NCBI GenBank assembly: GCA_021568835.1
Contig: JAKGSH010000010.1
Span: 992,001-1,056,000, forward strand
Length of the DNA stretch: 64,000 bases
Origin: Streptomyces sp. Tue 6430
GTDB lineage: Bacteria; Actinomycetota; Actinomycetes; Streptomycetales; Streptomycetaceae
Reading direction: 5' to 3'
Position 1 is the first letter of the stretch. Every line of letters starts with the position of its first letter. A program made the translations under genes and the position numbers. Shown piece after piece: positions 54,128-62,961 of the stretch. The notes under the pieces were generated by a model that saw only the letters and a program-made list of their open reading frames with translations, had not been told where the DNA came from and did no database searches.

Positions 54128-54513
54128 CAGAAGTCCCAGATGTTCCGGTGGCGGTGGCGGGTCGGCGGGTGGTCCAGGTCCTCGGCGACATCGAGGAGGG
54201 CGCCGGGCGGGGCGGCTCGCAGGCGGTTGCGAGCGGTCGTGCGGAAGACGGCCAGTGCGGCTCGGGCCCGCGACTCGTACGGGCCGTCGACTCCCGCGTT
54301 CAGGGAGCGCGGACAGGTGTGAGCGGTGAAGGTGCGATGGACGGGGACGGGGCGCGGGCGGCGTCCCTCGCGCCGCGCGCGGGCCGACTCCGCGAAGGTG
54401 ACACGGAGTTGGACGAGGCGGTGCCCGGAGCGCAGTCCGGTCCAGCCGGGCGATCCGGGGGCAGGGTGGTGGTTGCGGTGTCGGAGACGGATGTGGTGGA
54501 CGGTGCGGGACAT
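54127..54513 (-). CDS. Conserved hypothetical protein upstream of the nucleotidyltransferase
   Basis: 128 residues, ATG 54513 with GGAGG seven bases upstream. Its stop overlaps the nucleotidyltransferase start by one base (TGATG), so they are translationally coupled. Rich in His and Arg (MSRTVHHIRLRHRNHH; PTRHRHRNIWDF), with TFAESARARREGRRPRPVPV. No domain recognised. The coupling suggests a functional pair, perhaps toxin-antitoxin-like, but that is inference. Confidence 0.6.
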   Translation of the reverse strand: MSRTVHHIRLRHRNHHPAPGSPGWTGLRSGHRLVQLRVTFAESARARREGRRPRPVPVHRTFTAHTCPRSLNAGVDGPYESRARAALAVFRTTARNRLRAAPPGALLDVAEDLDHPPTRHRHRNIWDF

Positions 54514-55135
54514 GGCGGACCTCCGCGGACCCGCCGGGACTTCCGGCGCGGCCCTCTAGAAGTCGGCCGCCGTGAAACGGCCCAGGTGCTTGGTGCGCAT
54601 GGGAGCAAGGCTGGCGTCCGCGGCCCACGCCCGTCCAGCGGTTATCGGCGGCAGGGGTGAGCACCGGCAGGGGCGGCGGTCGCCCGGGGCACAGACCGGA
54701 ACGAGCACGTCGGCGCCCGCCGCCCGGGTGCGGCCGGCCACCGCGAGCGCGACAGCCGACCGCCGTACGGCAGGCGGTCCCGCATCCCGAGGGCATCGGG
54801 ACACCACCCACAACCGCGCCCCAGCCCGTCCGACAGGGTCCGGCAGGACAGCAGGTCCGGGAACGGTCCGGCAGGACGACAGAGCCGACAGAACCACCCT
54901 GAGCAGACCGGCGGGGCGCGGCCGGCCGGGCCGGACCGCCAGGGGCAGACCGGCAGGGTCCGACCCACCGGATCCAGTCCTGCCGGCAGCGGCGGGCAGA
55001 CCGGGGCCGACAACGCCGGGCCTGTCGGGCCGGAACGGGCCGAGTCGGAGCGGCAGCGGCAGCGGCAGGCAGACCGGGCTGGGGACCGACAGCGGCCGGC
55101 CGGATCGGCAGGAGCAGGTCGGTGGCGCCGGGCCG
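54514..55135. other. Repeat-rich intergenic region
   Basis: 622 bases with no supported gene. The stretch 54840-55110 is built from CAGACCGG, CCGGCAGG and GGTCCGGCAGG-like words; GCAGACCGG occurs exactly four times (54903, 54945, 54996, 55069). Confidence 0.55.
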
Positions 55136-55846
55136 TCAGTTCAGTCCCGCCGCCGTCGCCGCCGTGCGCAGTACCTCCCGCAGCATCTCCGGGGTGAGAC
55201 GCCCGGTGAAGGTGTTGCGCTGGCTGACGTGGAAGCAGCCGAAGAGGTCCAGGCCGTCGAGCGGTACCCGCGCCCCGTGCGCGAAGGCCGGCCGGGGCCG
55301 GGGCACGGCCCACCCCGCCTCGGCGAACGCGGGCAGCGCGGCCTGCCAGCCGAACGCCCCCAGCACGACGGCCGCCCGCACCGTCGGCCGCAACAGCCGC
55401 AGTTCCTGGACCAGCCACGGCCGGCAGGTGTCCCGCTCCCGTGGGGTCGGCTTGTTGGCGGGCGGCGCGCAGTGCACCGGGGAGGTGACCCGCACGCCGT
55501 GCAGGGCGAGGCCGTCGTCGGCGGACACGGAGGTCGGCTGCGAGGCGAGCCCCACGTCGTACAGCGCCTGGTACAGCACGTCCCCGGAACGGTCGCCCGT
55601 GAACATCCGGCCCGTGCGGTTCCCTCCGTGCGCGGCCGGAGCCAGCCCCACGATCAGCAACCGCGCGTCGGCCGGACCGAACCCCGGCACCGGCCGCCCC
55701 CAGTAGGTCCAGTCGGCGAAGGCCGCCCGCTTCGTGCGAGCCACCTCTTCCCGCCACTCGACGAGCCTGGGGCAGGCCCGGCATCCTGCGATCCGCCGGT
55801 CCAGGGCGGGAAGGGGGCCGGGGTCCATCGGTTCGTGCGGGTCCAT
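55136..55846 (-). CDS. Uracil-DNA glycosylase, family 5-like (Fe-S)
   Basis: 236 residues. N-terminal iron-sulfur cysteines CRACPRLVEWREEV, then LLIVGLAPAAHGGNRTGRMFTGDRSGDVLY, the family 5 motif A in which the usual catalytic Asp/Glu is replaced by Ala (GLAPAAHGGNRTGR), VRVTSPVHCAPPANKPTPRE, and HVSQRNTFTGRLT (motif with catalytic His). Removes uracil and deaminated bases from DNA, fitting a window rich in repair genes. Confidence 0.88.
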   Translation of the reverse strand: MDPHEPMDPGPLPALDRRIAGCRACPRLVEWREEVARTKRAAFADWTYWGRPVPGFGPADARLLIVGLAPAAHGGNRTGRMFTGDRSGDVLYQALYDVGLASQPTSVSADDGLALHGVRVTSPVHCAPPANKPTPRERDTCRPWLVQELRLLRPTVRAAVVLGAFGWQAALPAFAEAGWAVPRPRPAFAHGARVPLDGLDLFGCFHVSQRNTFTGRLTPEMLREVLRTAATAAGLN

Positions 55847-55901
55847 GGGTCCACGGTAGGGCGGGGTCGCCGGACCGCGGGACCGGACGGGCCGGTCGCG
55901 G

Positions 55902-56360
55902 TCACCGCGTGCGCCGCACCAGCCGCAGCAGGTCCTGCACGGAGTCGCGCCGGGCCCAGGCGATCAGGGCCAGCGGGACGAGCAGGACGAGGGGTGTCGC
56001 CGCGTTCTGCCCGTCCATGGCCACGATCGTCACGATGAACGCGCCCACCATGAGCGCTCCCAGGCAGACCGCGGCCACCGACCGGAGCACCGGGACCAGC
56101 AGGGCGATCGCACCGGCCAGTTCGAGGACGCCGATGGCGTACATGCCGGTGCTGCCCCAGCCCAGCTTGTCGAAGCCTTCGGCCGCCGACGGGTGGGCGA
56201 TCAGTTTCGGCAGTGCGCCGGCGATCCCGTAGAAGAGAGCGAGCAGCACCTCCAGTCCGCGCAGCGCGATGCGGGCGCGCCTGCGTCCGGGGGTCATCGG
56301 CTCGAGCGGGGCGGCGGGGACGGAAGCGGCGGAGGGGAGCGGTGCCGTGGTCTCGGACAT
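55902..56360 (-). CDS. DoxX-family membrane protein
   Basis: 152 residues with four helices: GLEVLLALFYGIAGALPKLI, YAIGVLELAGAIALLVPVL, CLGALMVGAFIVTIVAM, TPLVLLVPLALIAWA. It has the DoxX-like FDKLGW segment. Membrane-bound, function in this genome unknown. Confidence 0.85.
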   Translation of the reverse strand: MSETTAPLPSAASVPAAPLEPMTPGRRRARIALRGLEVLLALFYGIAGALPKLIAHPSAAEGFDKLGWGSTGMYAIGVLELAGAIALLVPVLRSVAAVCLGALMVGAFIVTIVAMDGQNAATPLVLLVPLALIAWARRDSVQDLLRLVRRTR

Positions 56361-56449
56361 GGGGATCTTCTCCTGGAGGAAGCGGTCCGTGGTGCTGTCG
56401 GATGGGAAGACCGCTCCCCCGCCGTGAACTCATCGCTCCGCGCCCGACG

Positions 56450-57127
56450 TCATCGCTTCACCGCCCGCACCCAGACCCGGTCCTCGGTCAGATACCGGTC
56501 CACTTTCAGTCCCGCCTCCGCCAGTGCCTCCTCGAACTCTTCCCGGGTCAGGGGCCGGGCACGGAACGTCTGGGTCCATGTCGCGTCCGGGAACACGTAC
56601 TCCGCGCGCACCGAGTTGACGCCGTCGCCGACGGGTTCCGACGACAGGATCCGTGTGGTGAAACCGCCCGGATGGACCCGCTCCCTGGGCAGGTCGGTGT
56701 GGTAGCCCTCGCCCTCCCGCTGGATCAGCACGCATCCGTCCCGCGCCACGTGCCGGGCGCAGGTGCGCAGTATGCCGCGCCGGACCTCCTCGTCCCCGGC
56801 GTGGACGAGGAACGACGCGAGCATCACCACGTCGAAGGTCTCGCGCAGGTCCAGGTCCTCGATGGGGCCGCGGACGGTGCGTGCGCCCCGGACTCGGTCG
56901 AGCATCTCGGCGGACTCGTCCACCGCCGTGATCGTGAAGCCGCGCTCCAGGAGCGGGTGGGTCATGCGGCCGACGCCGCAGCCCAGCTCCAGGACGTGCG
57001 CGCCCGCGGGTACGGCGGCGGTGACGATGTCGGGTTCCTCGCCCACCGGGAGGCAGCTGTAGAGCTCGACCGCGCAGCCGTCCGGGGTGATGGCACCGGG
57101 GCCCGTCCCCTCGTGTCCCTCTCGCAT
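56450..57127 (-). CDS. Class I SAM-dependent methyltransferase
   Basis: 225 residues from ATG 57127, preceded by GAGG at six bases. Motif I HVLELGCGVGRMTHPL, FTITAVDESAEMLDRV (acidic motif II), FDVVMLASFLVHAGD (motif after strand 4), and GCVLIQREGEGYHTDL. Substrate unknown. A second ATG at 57139 lies too near the Shine-Dalgarno. Confidence 0.87.
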   Translation of the reverse strand: MREGHEGTGPGAITPDGCAVELYSCLPVGEEPDIVTAAVPAGAHVLELGCGVGRMTHPLLERGFTITAVDESAEMLDRVRGARTVRGPIEDLDLRETFDVVMLASFLVHAGDEEVRRGILRTCARHVARDGCVLIQREGEGYHTDLPRERVHPGGFTTRILSSEPVGDGVNSVRAEYVFPDATWTQTFRARPLTREEFEEALAEAGLKVDRYLTEDRVWVRAVKR

Positions 57128-57301
57128 TTCACGCCTCATGTCCTCCCAACGACCCACGCCCGCAAGGCCGTTCCGCCACCCTCCCGGTTCATTCGTTCGA
57201 GTGAGGACAGACCTTTCGACGAAGGTGCGGCCGGCGGTGGCCACGCCTCTCTGGAGAACGTCCGGCCCTGGGAGTACGTTGCAGGAAGGAGTGATGACCC
57301 G

Positions 57302-57568
57302 ATGCGTACGGGCAGTGAGCCGGTGACAGCGCGCAGTGCGCTGAGGATGCGGCTGTGGCTGAGTGTGTGGGGACTGCTCTGGGCGGTCTTCGGGACGGTC
57401 GCGTTCGCGCTCGTGGGGCGCCCCGGGTGGGCGGCCGCCTGCGGGGTGCTGTGGCTCGTGATCACCATCGACATGTCGATGATCGCCAGGCATCTGCGCG
57501 AGGGGGCCCACTTCCAGCCGGGCCCGGACGTCCCGCCGTACCGGCCGCCGGAGCGGCGTCGTCCCTGA
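57302..57568 (+). CDS. Small membrane protein (DUF6343-like)
   Basis: 88 residues from ATG 57302 after AAGGAG. Two helices (LWLSVWGLLWAVFGTVAFALV and AAACGVLWLVITIDMSMIA) and a cytoplasmic tail rich in Pro/Arg (YRPPERRRP). A type common in Streptomyces; unknown role. Confidence 0.75.
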   Translation: MRTGSEPVTARSALRMRLWLSVWGLLWAVFGTVAFALVGRPGWAAACGVLWLVITIDMSMIARHLREGAHFQPGPDVPPYRPPERRRP

Positions 57569-57610
57569 GGCGGCGACCGCCCGGGATCCGGTTCCGATCC
57601 CGCCTGGTCC

Positions 57611-57655
57611 GATCCACCCGATCCACCCGATCCACCCGATCCACCCGATTCGCCC
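57611..57655. repeat. 9-base tandem repeat
   Basis: Four perfect copies of GATCCACCC and one variant (GATTCGCCC) between convergent genes, just before the TPR gene stop. Confidence 0.95.
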
Positions 57656-57671
57656 GATCCGGACGAAAGGC

Positions 57672-58052
57672 CTAGGACTCGAACCGTGCCGCCTTCAGGT
57701 ACTGCGGGTTCGGGTCCAGGGCGGCGGCCAGGCGGAAGTGCCTCTTCGCCTGGTCGGCGCGGCCCTGCCGCTCGTAGGTGCGGGCGAGCGCGAAGTGGGC
57801 GAACGCGTTGTCCGGCTCGCGCTCCAGGACGATCGTGAACTCCAGCTCGGCGGGTCGCAGCTGCGCGGCGGCGAAGAAGGCCCGCGCGCGCAGCAGCCGG
57901 GCGGCGGTGTTCTCGGGGTACGCGGCGATGACACCGTCGAGCAGTTTCACCGCGCCCCGCGGATCCCGTGCGGCGAGCAGTTGCTCGGCGGCGCGGAAGT
58001 CGATGACGTGCGTCTCCGGAGTACGTCCGGTCGAACCGCTGGTTTCGGGCAC
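57672..58052 (-). CDS. Tetratricopeptide-repeat protein
   Basis: 126 residues containing about three TPR helix pairs (AEQLLAARDPRGAVKLLDGVIAAYPEN; ARLLRARAFFAAAQLRPAELEFTIVLEREPDN; AHFALARTYERQGRADQAKRHFRLAAALDPN). It probably mediates protein contacts. It lies 50 bases after coaE on the same strand. Confidence 0.88.
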   Translation of the reverse strand: MPETSGSTGRTPETHVIDFRAAEQLLAARDPRGAVKLLDGVIAAYPENTAARLLRARAFFAAAQLRPAELEFTIVLEREPDNAFAHFALARTYERQGRADQAKRHFRLAAALDPNPQYLKAARFES

Positions 58053-58102
58053 GGAAAATTCCTTCCCTCACTCATGGCGTTCAACGCGCGCCGCGCGGGC
58101 CG

Positions 58103-58770
58103 CTATTCCGCGGGCCGTTCTTCCTCGGGCCGCTCACCGGACCGCCCGCCGGACCCTTCGCCGTCCCGCGCCGCCGTCCGCGCCCGGCGGACCAGGTCGG
58201 CCCACACGTCCTTCACGCGTCGCTCCAGGTCGGGCAGGGGGCCGTCGTTGTCGACGACGATGTCGGCGATGCCCCGGCGCTGCTCGCGGGTCGCCTGCGC
58301 CGCCATCCGCGCGCGGGCGTCGGCCTCGGTCATTCCGCGCAGCCGCACGAGCCGGTCGAGCTGGGTGGCGGGGTCGGCGTCGACGACCACGACCACGTCG
58401 TAGAGGGGGCGAGCCCGTTCTCGGTGAGGAGGGGGACGTCGTGGACGACGACGGCGTCCTCGGGGGCGGCGGTCTCCAGCTCGCGGGACCGGGCGCCGAC
58501 CAGCGGGTGCACGATCGCGTTGAGCGCGGCGAGCTTGTCGGGGTCGGCGAAGACGAGCGAGCCGAGTCCGGGCCGGTCGAGGCTGCCGTCCGCGGTGAGG
58601 ACGCCCTCGCCGAAGGTCTCGACGACGGCCGCGAGGCCGGGCGTTCCCGGCGCGACGACCTCGCGCGCGATGCGGTCCGCGTCGATCAGTACGGCGCCGC
58701 ACTCGACGAGCAGCCGGGACACCTCGCTCTTGCCGGCGCCGATCCCACCGGTCAGGCCCACCTTCAGCAT
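58103..58770 (-). pseudogene. coaE: Dephospho-CoA kinase, frameshifted here
   Basis: Last step of coenzyme A synthesis. ATG 58770: [21 protein letters not shown] (Walker A), [20 protein letters not shown] and [11 protein letters not shown], then after the break [37 protein letters not shown] and [10 protein letters not shown]. The break is a missing base in the G5 run 58405-58409. About 222 residues when repaired. CoaE is essential, which argues for a sequence error rather than a dead gene. Confidence 0.93.
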
Positions 58771-58827
58771 GACGGGAAGCTTAGGGCCTGCCGCCGGCGG
58801 GGCGCACGGCAGGCCCTGGGAGGGTGC

Positions 58828-59766
58828 TCAGCCCTCGCCCTCCCGCTCGGCCAGAAACTTTTCGAACTCCCGCCCGATCTCGTCGGCGGACGGGATGTCG
58901 ACCGGCTCGGCGAGCATGTTGCCGCGGGACTCGGCGCCCGCGGCGGCGTCGTACTGGTGCTCCAGGCCCTGGACGAGGGCCGTCAGCTCCTCGTCGCCCT
59001 CCTGGATCTGGCGGTCGATCTCGGTCTGCGTGCGGTGCGCGTCGGTGCGGAGGGCGTGCGCGATGCTCGGCAGGACAAGTCCGGTGGCGGCCGTGATGGC
59101 TTCCAGGACGGTCAGGGCGGCGTCCGGGTAGGCGGAGCGCGCGATGTAGTGCGGGACGTGCGCGGCGACGCCCAGGATGTCGTGTCCGGCCTCCATCAGG
59201 CGGTACTCGACGAGGGCCTCGGCGCTGCCCGGGACCTGGGCCTCTTCGAAGGGGCTGCGCTGGCCGGGGACGAGGTCGGTGCGGTTGCCGTGCGGGGTGA
59301 GACCCACCGGACGGGTGTGCGGCACGCCCATGGGGATGCCGTGGAAGTTCACCGACAGGCGGACGCCGAGGCGCTCCACGATCTGCTTCATGGCGGCGGC
59401 GAAGCGCTCCCACTCGACGTCCGGCTCGGGGCCGGACAGCAGCAGGAAGGGCGCTCCGGTGGCGTCCTGGACGAGCTTGACCTCGATGCCGGGTTCCTCG
59501 TAGTCCGTCCACCGGTCGCGCTGGAAGGTCAGCAGCGGGCGGCGGGCGCGGTAGTCCACCAGTCGGTCGTGGTCGAAGCGGGCGACGACCTGGTGGGGCA
59601 ACGAGTCGAGAAGCCGGTCGACGATCTGGTCGCCGGTCTCACCCGCGTCGATGTATCCGTCGAAGTGGTAGAGCATGACAAGTCCGGCCGACTCCTGGGC
59701 GAGCGCCATGTCGACGACGGCCAGCCCCTTCGGCTCCCATGCGTACAAACCCTGCGGATCAAGCAC
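58828..59766 (-). CDS. PAC2-family protein (proteasome assembly chaperone-like)
   Basis: 312 residues. Typical PAC2 pattern: [114 protein letters not shown] and a C-terminal helical region. Actinobacteria have proteasomes, but the role of this family in them is not settled. Confidence 0.9.
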   Translation of the reverse strand: MLDPQGLYAWEPKGLAVVDMALAQESAGLVMLYHFDGYIDAGETGDQIVDRLLDSLPHQVVARFDHDRLVDYRARRPLLTFQRDRWTDYEEPGIEVKLVQDATGAPFLLLSGPEPDVEWERFAAAMKQIVERLGVRLSVNFHGIPMGVPHTRPVGLTPHGNRTDLVPGQRSPFEEAQVPGSAEALVEYRLMEAGHDILGVAAHVPHYIARSAYPDAALTVLEAITAATGLVLPSIAHALRTDAHRTQTEIDRQIQEGDEELTALVQGLEHQYDAAAGAESRGNMLAEPVDIPSADEIGREFEKFLAEREGEG

Positions 59767-59993
59767 TTGGACCGCTCCTCCTCGTGTTCGTACTGCACAA
59801 CGTGCAGGAGGGCAGGGGCATTCCCGGCCCGCGCCCTGATCGCCCGGCCTCGCGGCGGCGGGTCACGGCCTGTCAGTTCCTCGGCCTGCCGGTTCCTCGG
59901 GTGTCCCGTGCGTCGGGTGTCCCGTGCGCTTCCTCCACGACCGGCGGGCGCCCCACCGGGAGGGCGTGCCGGCCGCCTCCCGGGAACAGCACC

Positions 59994-60025
59994 GAGGGCC
60001 CGCACCTCGAAAGGTGCGGGCCCTC
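59994..60025 (-). terminator. rpsA terminator hairpin
   Basis: Perfect 14-bp stem (59994-60007 with 60012-60025) and a four-base loop 27 bases downstream of the rpsA stop. Confidence 0.85.
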
Positions 60026-60051
60026 AGTCATGAGCTACTGCTCAGCGGGCG

Positions 60052-61554
60052 TCAGCTCTGCCCACCGGCCAGCTTCTCGCGGAGCGCGGCGAGCGCCTCG
60101 TCCGAAGCCAGGGCACCGGAGGTGTCCGCACCCTCGGAGGAGTACGAACCGCCACCGCCACCACCGGACGCGGCCGGAGCGGCGGCCTCGCCACCCTCGG
60201 CGGCAGCGGCGGCGTCGGCCTCGCGGGACTTGATGACCTGCTGCTGGTGCTGCTCGAAGCGGGTCTGGGCCTCGGCGTACTGGTTCTCCCACACCTCACG
60301 CTGGGACTCGAAGCCCTCGAGCCAGTCGTTGGTCTCGGGGTCGAAGCCCTCGGGGTAGATGTAGTTCCCCTGGTCGTCGTACGACGCGGCCATGCCGTAG
60401 AGCGTCGGGTCGAACTCGACCGAGGCCGGGTCCGAGCCGAAGGCCTCGTTGGCCTGCTTCAGCGAGAGGCTGATGCGGCGACGCTCGAGGTCGATGTCGA
60501 TGACCTTGACGAAGATCTCGTCGTTGACCTGGACGACCTGCTCCGGGATCTCCACGTGGCGCTCGGCCAGCTCGGAGATGTGGACCAGACCCTCGATGCC
60601 CTCGTCCACGCGGACGAACGCACCGAACGGAACCAGCTTCGTGACCTTGCCGGGCACGACCTGGCCGATCTGGTGGGTGCGGGCGAACTGCTGCCACGGG
60701 TCTTCCTGGGTCGCCTTCAGCGACAGGGAGACGCGCTCGCGGTCCATGTCCACGTCGAGGACCTCGACGGTGACTTCCTGGCCGACCTCGACAACCTCGG
60801 AGGGGTGGTCGATGTGCTTCCAGGAGAGCTCGGAGACGTGCACGAGACCGTCGACGCCACCCAGGTCCACGAAGGCACCGAAGTTGACGATCGAGGACAC
60901 GACGCCGGAGCGGACCTGACCCTTCTGGAGGGTGGTGAGGAACGTCTGGCGAACCTCGGACTGGGTCTGCTCCAGCCAGGCACGGCGGGACAGGACCACG
61001 TTGTTGCGGTTCTTGTCCAGCTCGATGATCTTGGCCTCGAGCTCCTTGCCCACGTAGGGCTGGAGGTCGCGGACGCGGCGCATCTCGACGAGGGAAGCCG
61101 GCAGGAAGCCACGGAGGCCGATGTCGAGGATGAGACCACCCTTGACGACCTCGATGACGGTACCGGTGACGATGCCGTCCTCTTCCTTGATCTTCTCGAT
61201 GGTGCCCCAGGCGCGCTCGTACTGGGCGCGCTTCTTCGAGAGGATCAGGCGGCCTTCCTTGTCCTCCTTCTGGAGGACGAGGGCCTCGATCTCGTCGCCG
61301 ACGGCGACCACGTCGTTCGGGTCGACGTCGTGCTTGATCGAGAGCTCGCGGCTCGGGATGACACCTTCGGTCTTGTAACCGATGTCGAGCAGGACCTCGT
61401 CCCGGTCGACCTTCACGATGACGCCGTCGACGATGTCGCCGTCGTTGAAGTACTTGATCGTCTCGTCGATCGCGGCGAGGAAGGCTTCCTCGTTACCGAT
61501 GTCGTTGACCGCAACCTGCGGGGTGGTGGCGGTGGTCTCGGTGCTGCTCGTCAT
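60052..61554 (-). CDS. rpsA: 30S ribosomal protein S1
   Basis: 500 residues from ATG 61554 (MTSSTETTATTPQ). Four S1 RNA-binding domains follow (about residues 36-105, 123-190, 207-280 and 294-366), each opening with GxIVDGxV or similar; the third reads GVVSSIVNFGAFVDLGGVDGLVHVSELSW, the fourth VTKLVPFGAFVRVDEGIEGLVHISEL. The tail is acidic, Gln- and Gly-rich (GGGGGGSYSS). It helps mRNA binding on the ribosome. Four-domain S1 is the actinobacterial form. Confidence 0.97.
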   Translation of the reverse strand: MTSSTETTATTPQVAVNDIGNEEAFLAAIDETIKYFNDGDIVDGVIVKVDRDEVLLDIGYKTEGVIPSRELSIKHDVDPNDVVAVGDEIEALVLQKEDKEGRLILSKKRAQYERAWGTIEKIKEEDGIVTGTVIEVVKGGLILDIGLRGFLPASLVEMRRVRDLQPYVGKELEAKIIELDKNRNNVVLSRRAWLEQTQSEVRQTFLTTLQKGQVRSGVVSSIVNFGAFVDLGGVDGLVHVSELSWKHIDHPSEVVEVGQEVTVEVLDVDMDRERVSLSLKATQEDPWQQFARTHQIGQVVPGKVTKLVPFGAFVRVDEGIEGLVHISELAERHVEIPEQVVQVNDEIFVKVIDIDLERRRISLSLKQANEAFGSDPASVEFDPTLYGMAASYDDQGNYIYPEGFDPETNDWLEGFESQREVWENQYAEAQTRFEQHQQQVIKSREADAAAAAEGGEAAAPAASGGGGGGSYSSEGADTSGALASDEALAALREKLAGGQS

Positions 61555-61753
61555 GTGGGAAAGGGCTCCGGTACGGACAGAGAGTCGTAGGTACTGCTTA
61601 CGCCGGGAGCCCGTTTCGCTCTGCAGAAGGCCGGACAGCCAAGGAAGCGCTCCACCGGAACGGTGACGACGCCTCGACAACCGAGGGGACATACATACAG
61701 ATGCGAGCACGACCTGCTACGTCTGAGGTGCGCAGGCCCGCAGCGCAACTTGT

Positions 61754-61782
61754 AGCATACGGGGGCAGCCGGGCAGGGTCAA
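61754..61782 (-). promoter_or_regulatory. rpsA promoter (HrdB-type)
   Basis: Minus strand: -35 TTGACC (61777-61782), exact 17-base spacer, -10 TATGCT (61754-61759). The start near 61747 gives a leader of about 190 bases before rpsA, long enough for autoregulation as in other S1 operons. The rest of 61555-61962 holds no other feature I can support. Confidence 0.75.
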
Positions 61783-61962
61783 TGCGCGAAGGCGCACACC
61801 CGGGGCGGATCGCCGCAATCCCGGCACACAACCTCTCTTCCGAGGCCACGCAGGCCGCAGGAAGCCCTCCCGGCGACACCGCGAGGACGCCTCCCGAGTC
61901 GGGTTGGACGGAAGAGTACGACGAGGGAGCCGATCATCCAAGAGTCCGTATCGTCCGAGCCG

Positions 61963-62769
61963 GTGTCCGAGCCGGTGTCCGAGCCGGAAGCCACCCGCCG
62001 CGAGGCCGGTGTCACCGAGAGCGCGCGTGCCAATCGCGGCTGGTGGGACCGCAACGCGGACGAGTACCAGATCGAGCACGGCACGTTCCTCGGCGACGAC
62101 CGCTTCGTGTGGGGTCCCGAGGGCCTCGACGAGGTGGAGGCCGAGCTGCTCGGCCCGCCGGAGGACCTGAAGGGGAAGGCGGTCCTGGAGATCGGCGCCG
62201 GCGCGGCCCAGTGTGCGCGCTGGCTGGCCGCCCAGGGGGCCCGTCCGGTCGCCCTGGACGTCTCCCACCGCCAGCTCCAGCACGCACTGCGGATCGGCGC
62301 GGCGTTCCCGCTGGTGTGCGCCGACGCGGCCGTCCTGCCGTTCGCGGACGGCTCCTTCGACCTGGCCTGTTCCGCGTACGGGGCGCTGCCCTTCGTCGCC
62401 GACCCGGTGCTGGTCCTGAAGGAGGTGCGCCGGGTGCTGCGGCCGGGCGGGCGCTTCGTCTTCTCGGTGACCCATCCGATCCGCTGGGCCTTCCCCGACG
62501 AGCCGGGCCCCGAGGGCCTGTCCGTGGCGTCGTCGTACTTCGACCGCACGCCCTACGTCGAGCAGGACGACGAGGGCCGGGCGGTGTACGTCGAGCACCA
62601 CCGCACGATCGGCGACCGGGTCCGCGACGTCGTGGCGGGGGGCTTCCGGCTGGTGGACCTGGTCGAGCCGGAGTGGCCGGTCTGGAACACGGCGGAGTGG
62701 GGTGGCTGGTCCCCGCTGCGCGGCGGTCTGATCCCGGGCACGGCGATCTTCGTCTGCGAGCGGGACTAG
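61963..62769 (+). CDS. Class I SAM-dependent methyltransferase (UbiE/COQ5-like)
   Basis: 268 residues from GTG 61963. RGWWDRNADEYQIEHGTFLGDDRFVWGPEGLDE is a typical start of this Streptomyces family. Motif I VLEIGAGAAQCARWLA, VALDVSHRQLQHAL, FDLACSAYGALPFV and LRPGGRFVFSVTHPIRW follow. Start is uncertain because no clear Shine-Dalgarno precedes it. Divergent from rpsA. Confidence 0.88.
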   Translation: MSEPVSEPEATRREAGVTESARANRGWWDRNADEYQIEHGTFLGDDRFVWGPEGLDEVEAELLGPPEDLKGKAVLEIGAGAAQCARWLAAQGARPVALDVSHRQLQHALRIGAAFPLVCADAAVLPFADGSFDLACSAYGALPFVADPVLVLKEVRRVLRPGGRFVFSVTHPIRWAFPDEPGPEGLSVASSYFDRTPYVEQDDEGRAVYVEHHRTIGDRVRDVVAGGFRLVDLVEPEWPVWNTAEWGGWSPLRGGLIPGTAIFVCERD

Positions 62770-62791
62770 CCCCTCGCCGTCGTACCCGCCC

Positions 62792-62938
62792 CGTACACGC
62801 GTGCGTGCGGGGCGCTTCGGCGAGCGAGCCGGAGGCCCGGTCCCGCGTGGAGGCCCGCACGCGCGTGCGGGGCGTTTCGGAGAACCTGGCCGTCCGCCCG
62901 GTCGACGGCACGGCCCGCACGCGCGTGCGGGGCGTTTC
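62792..62938. repeat. Three palindromic repeats with 60-base period (CRISPR-like spacing)
   Basis: A 27-base unit with the 18-base perfect palindrome CCCGCACGCGCGTGCGGG followed by GCGTTTC occurs at 62852-62878 and 62912-62938, identical in both. A diverged copy lies at 62792-62818. Two different 33-base segments separate them. It fills the intergenic space before hrpB. No cas genes are in the window. Confidence 0.7.
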
Positions 62939-62961
62939 ACCGGGCGTACGACACTGGGGGC

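Noticed and set aside
54556..54600. 14-codon minus-strand frame MRTKHLGRFTAADF
   Set aside because: No Shine-Dalgarno and no known relative; too short to support.
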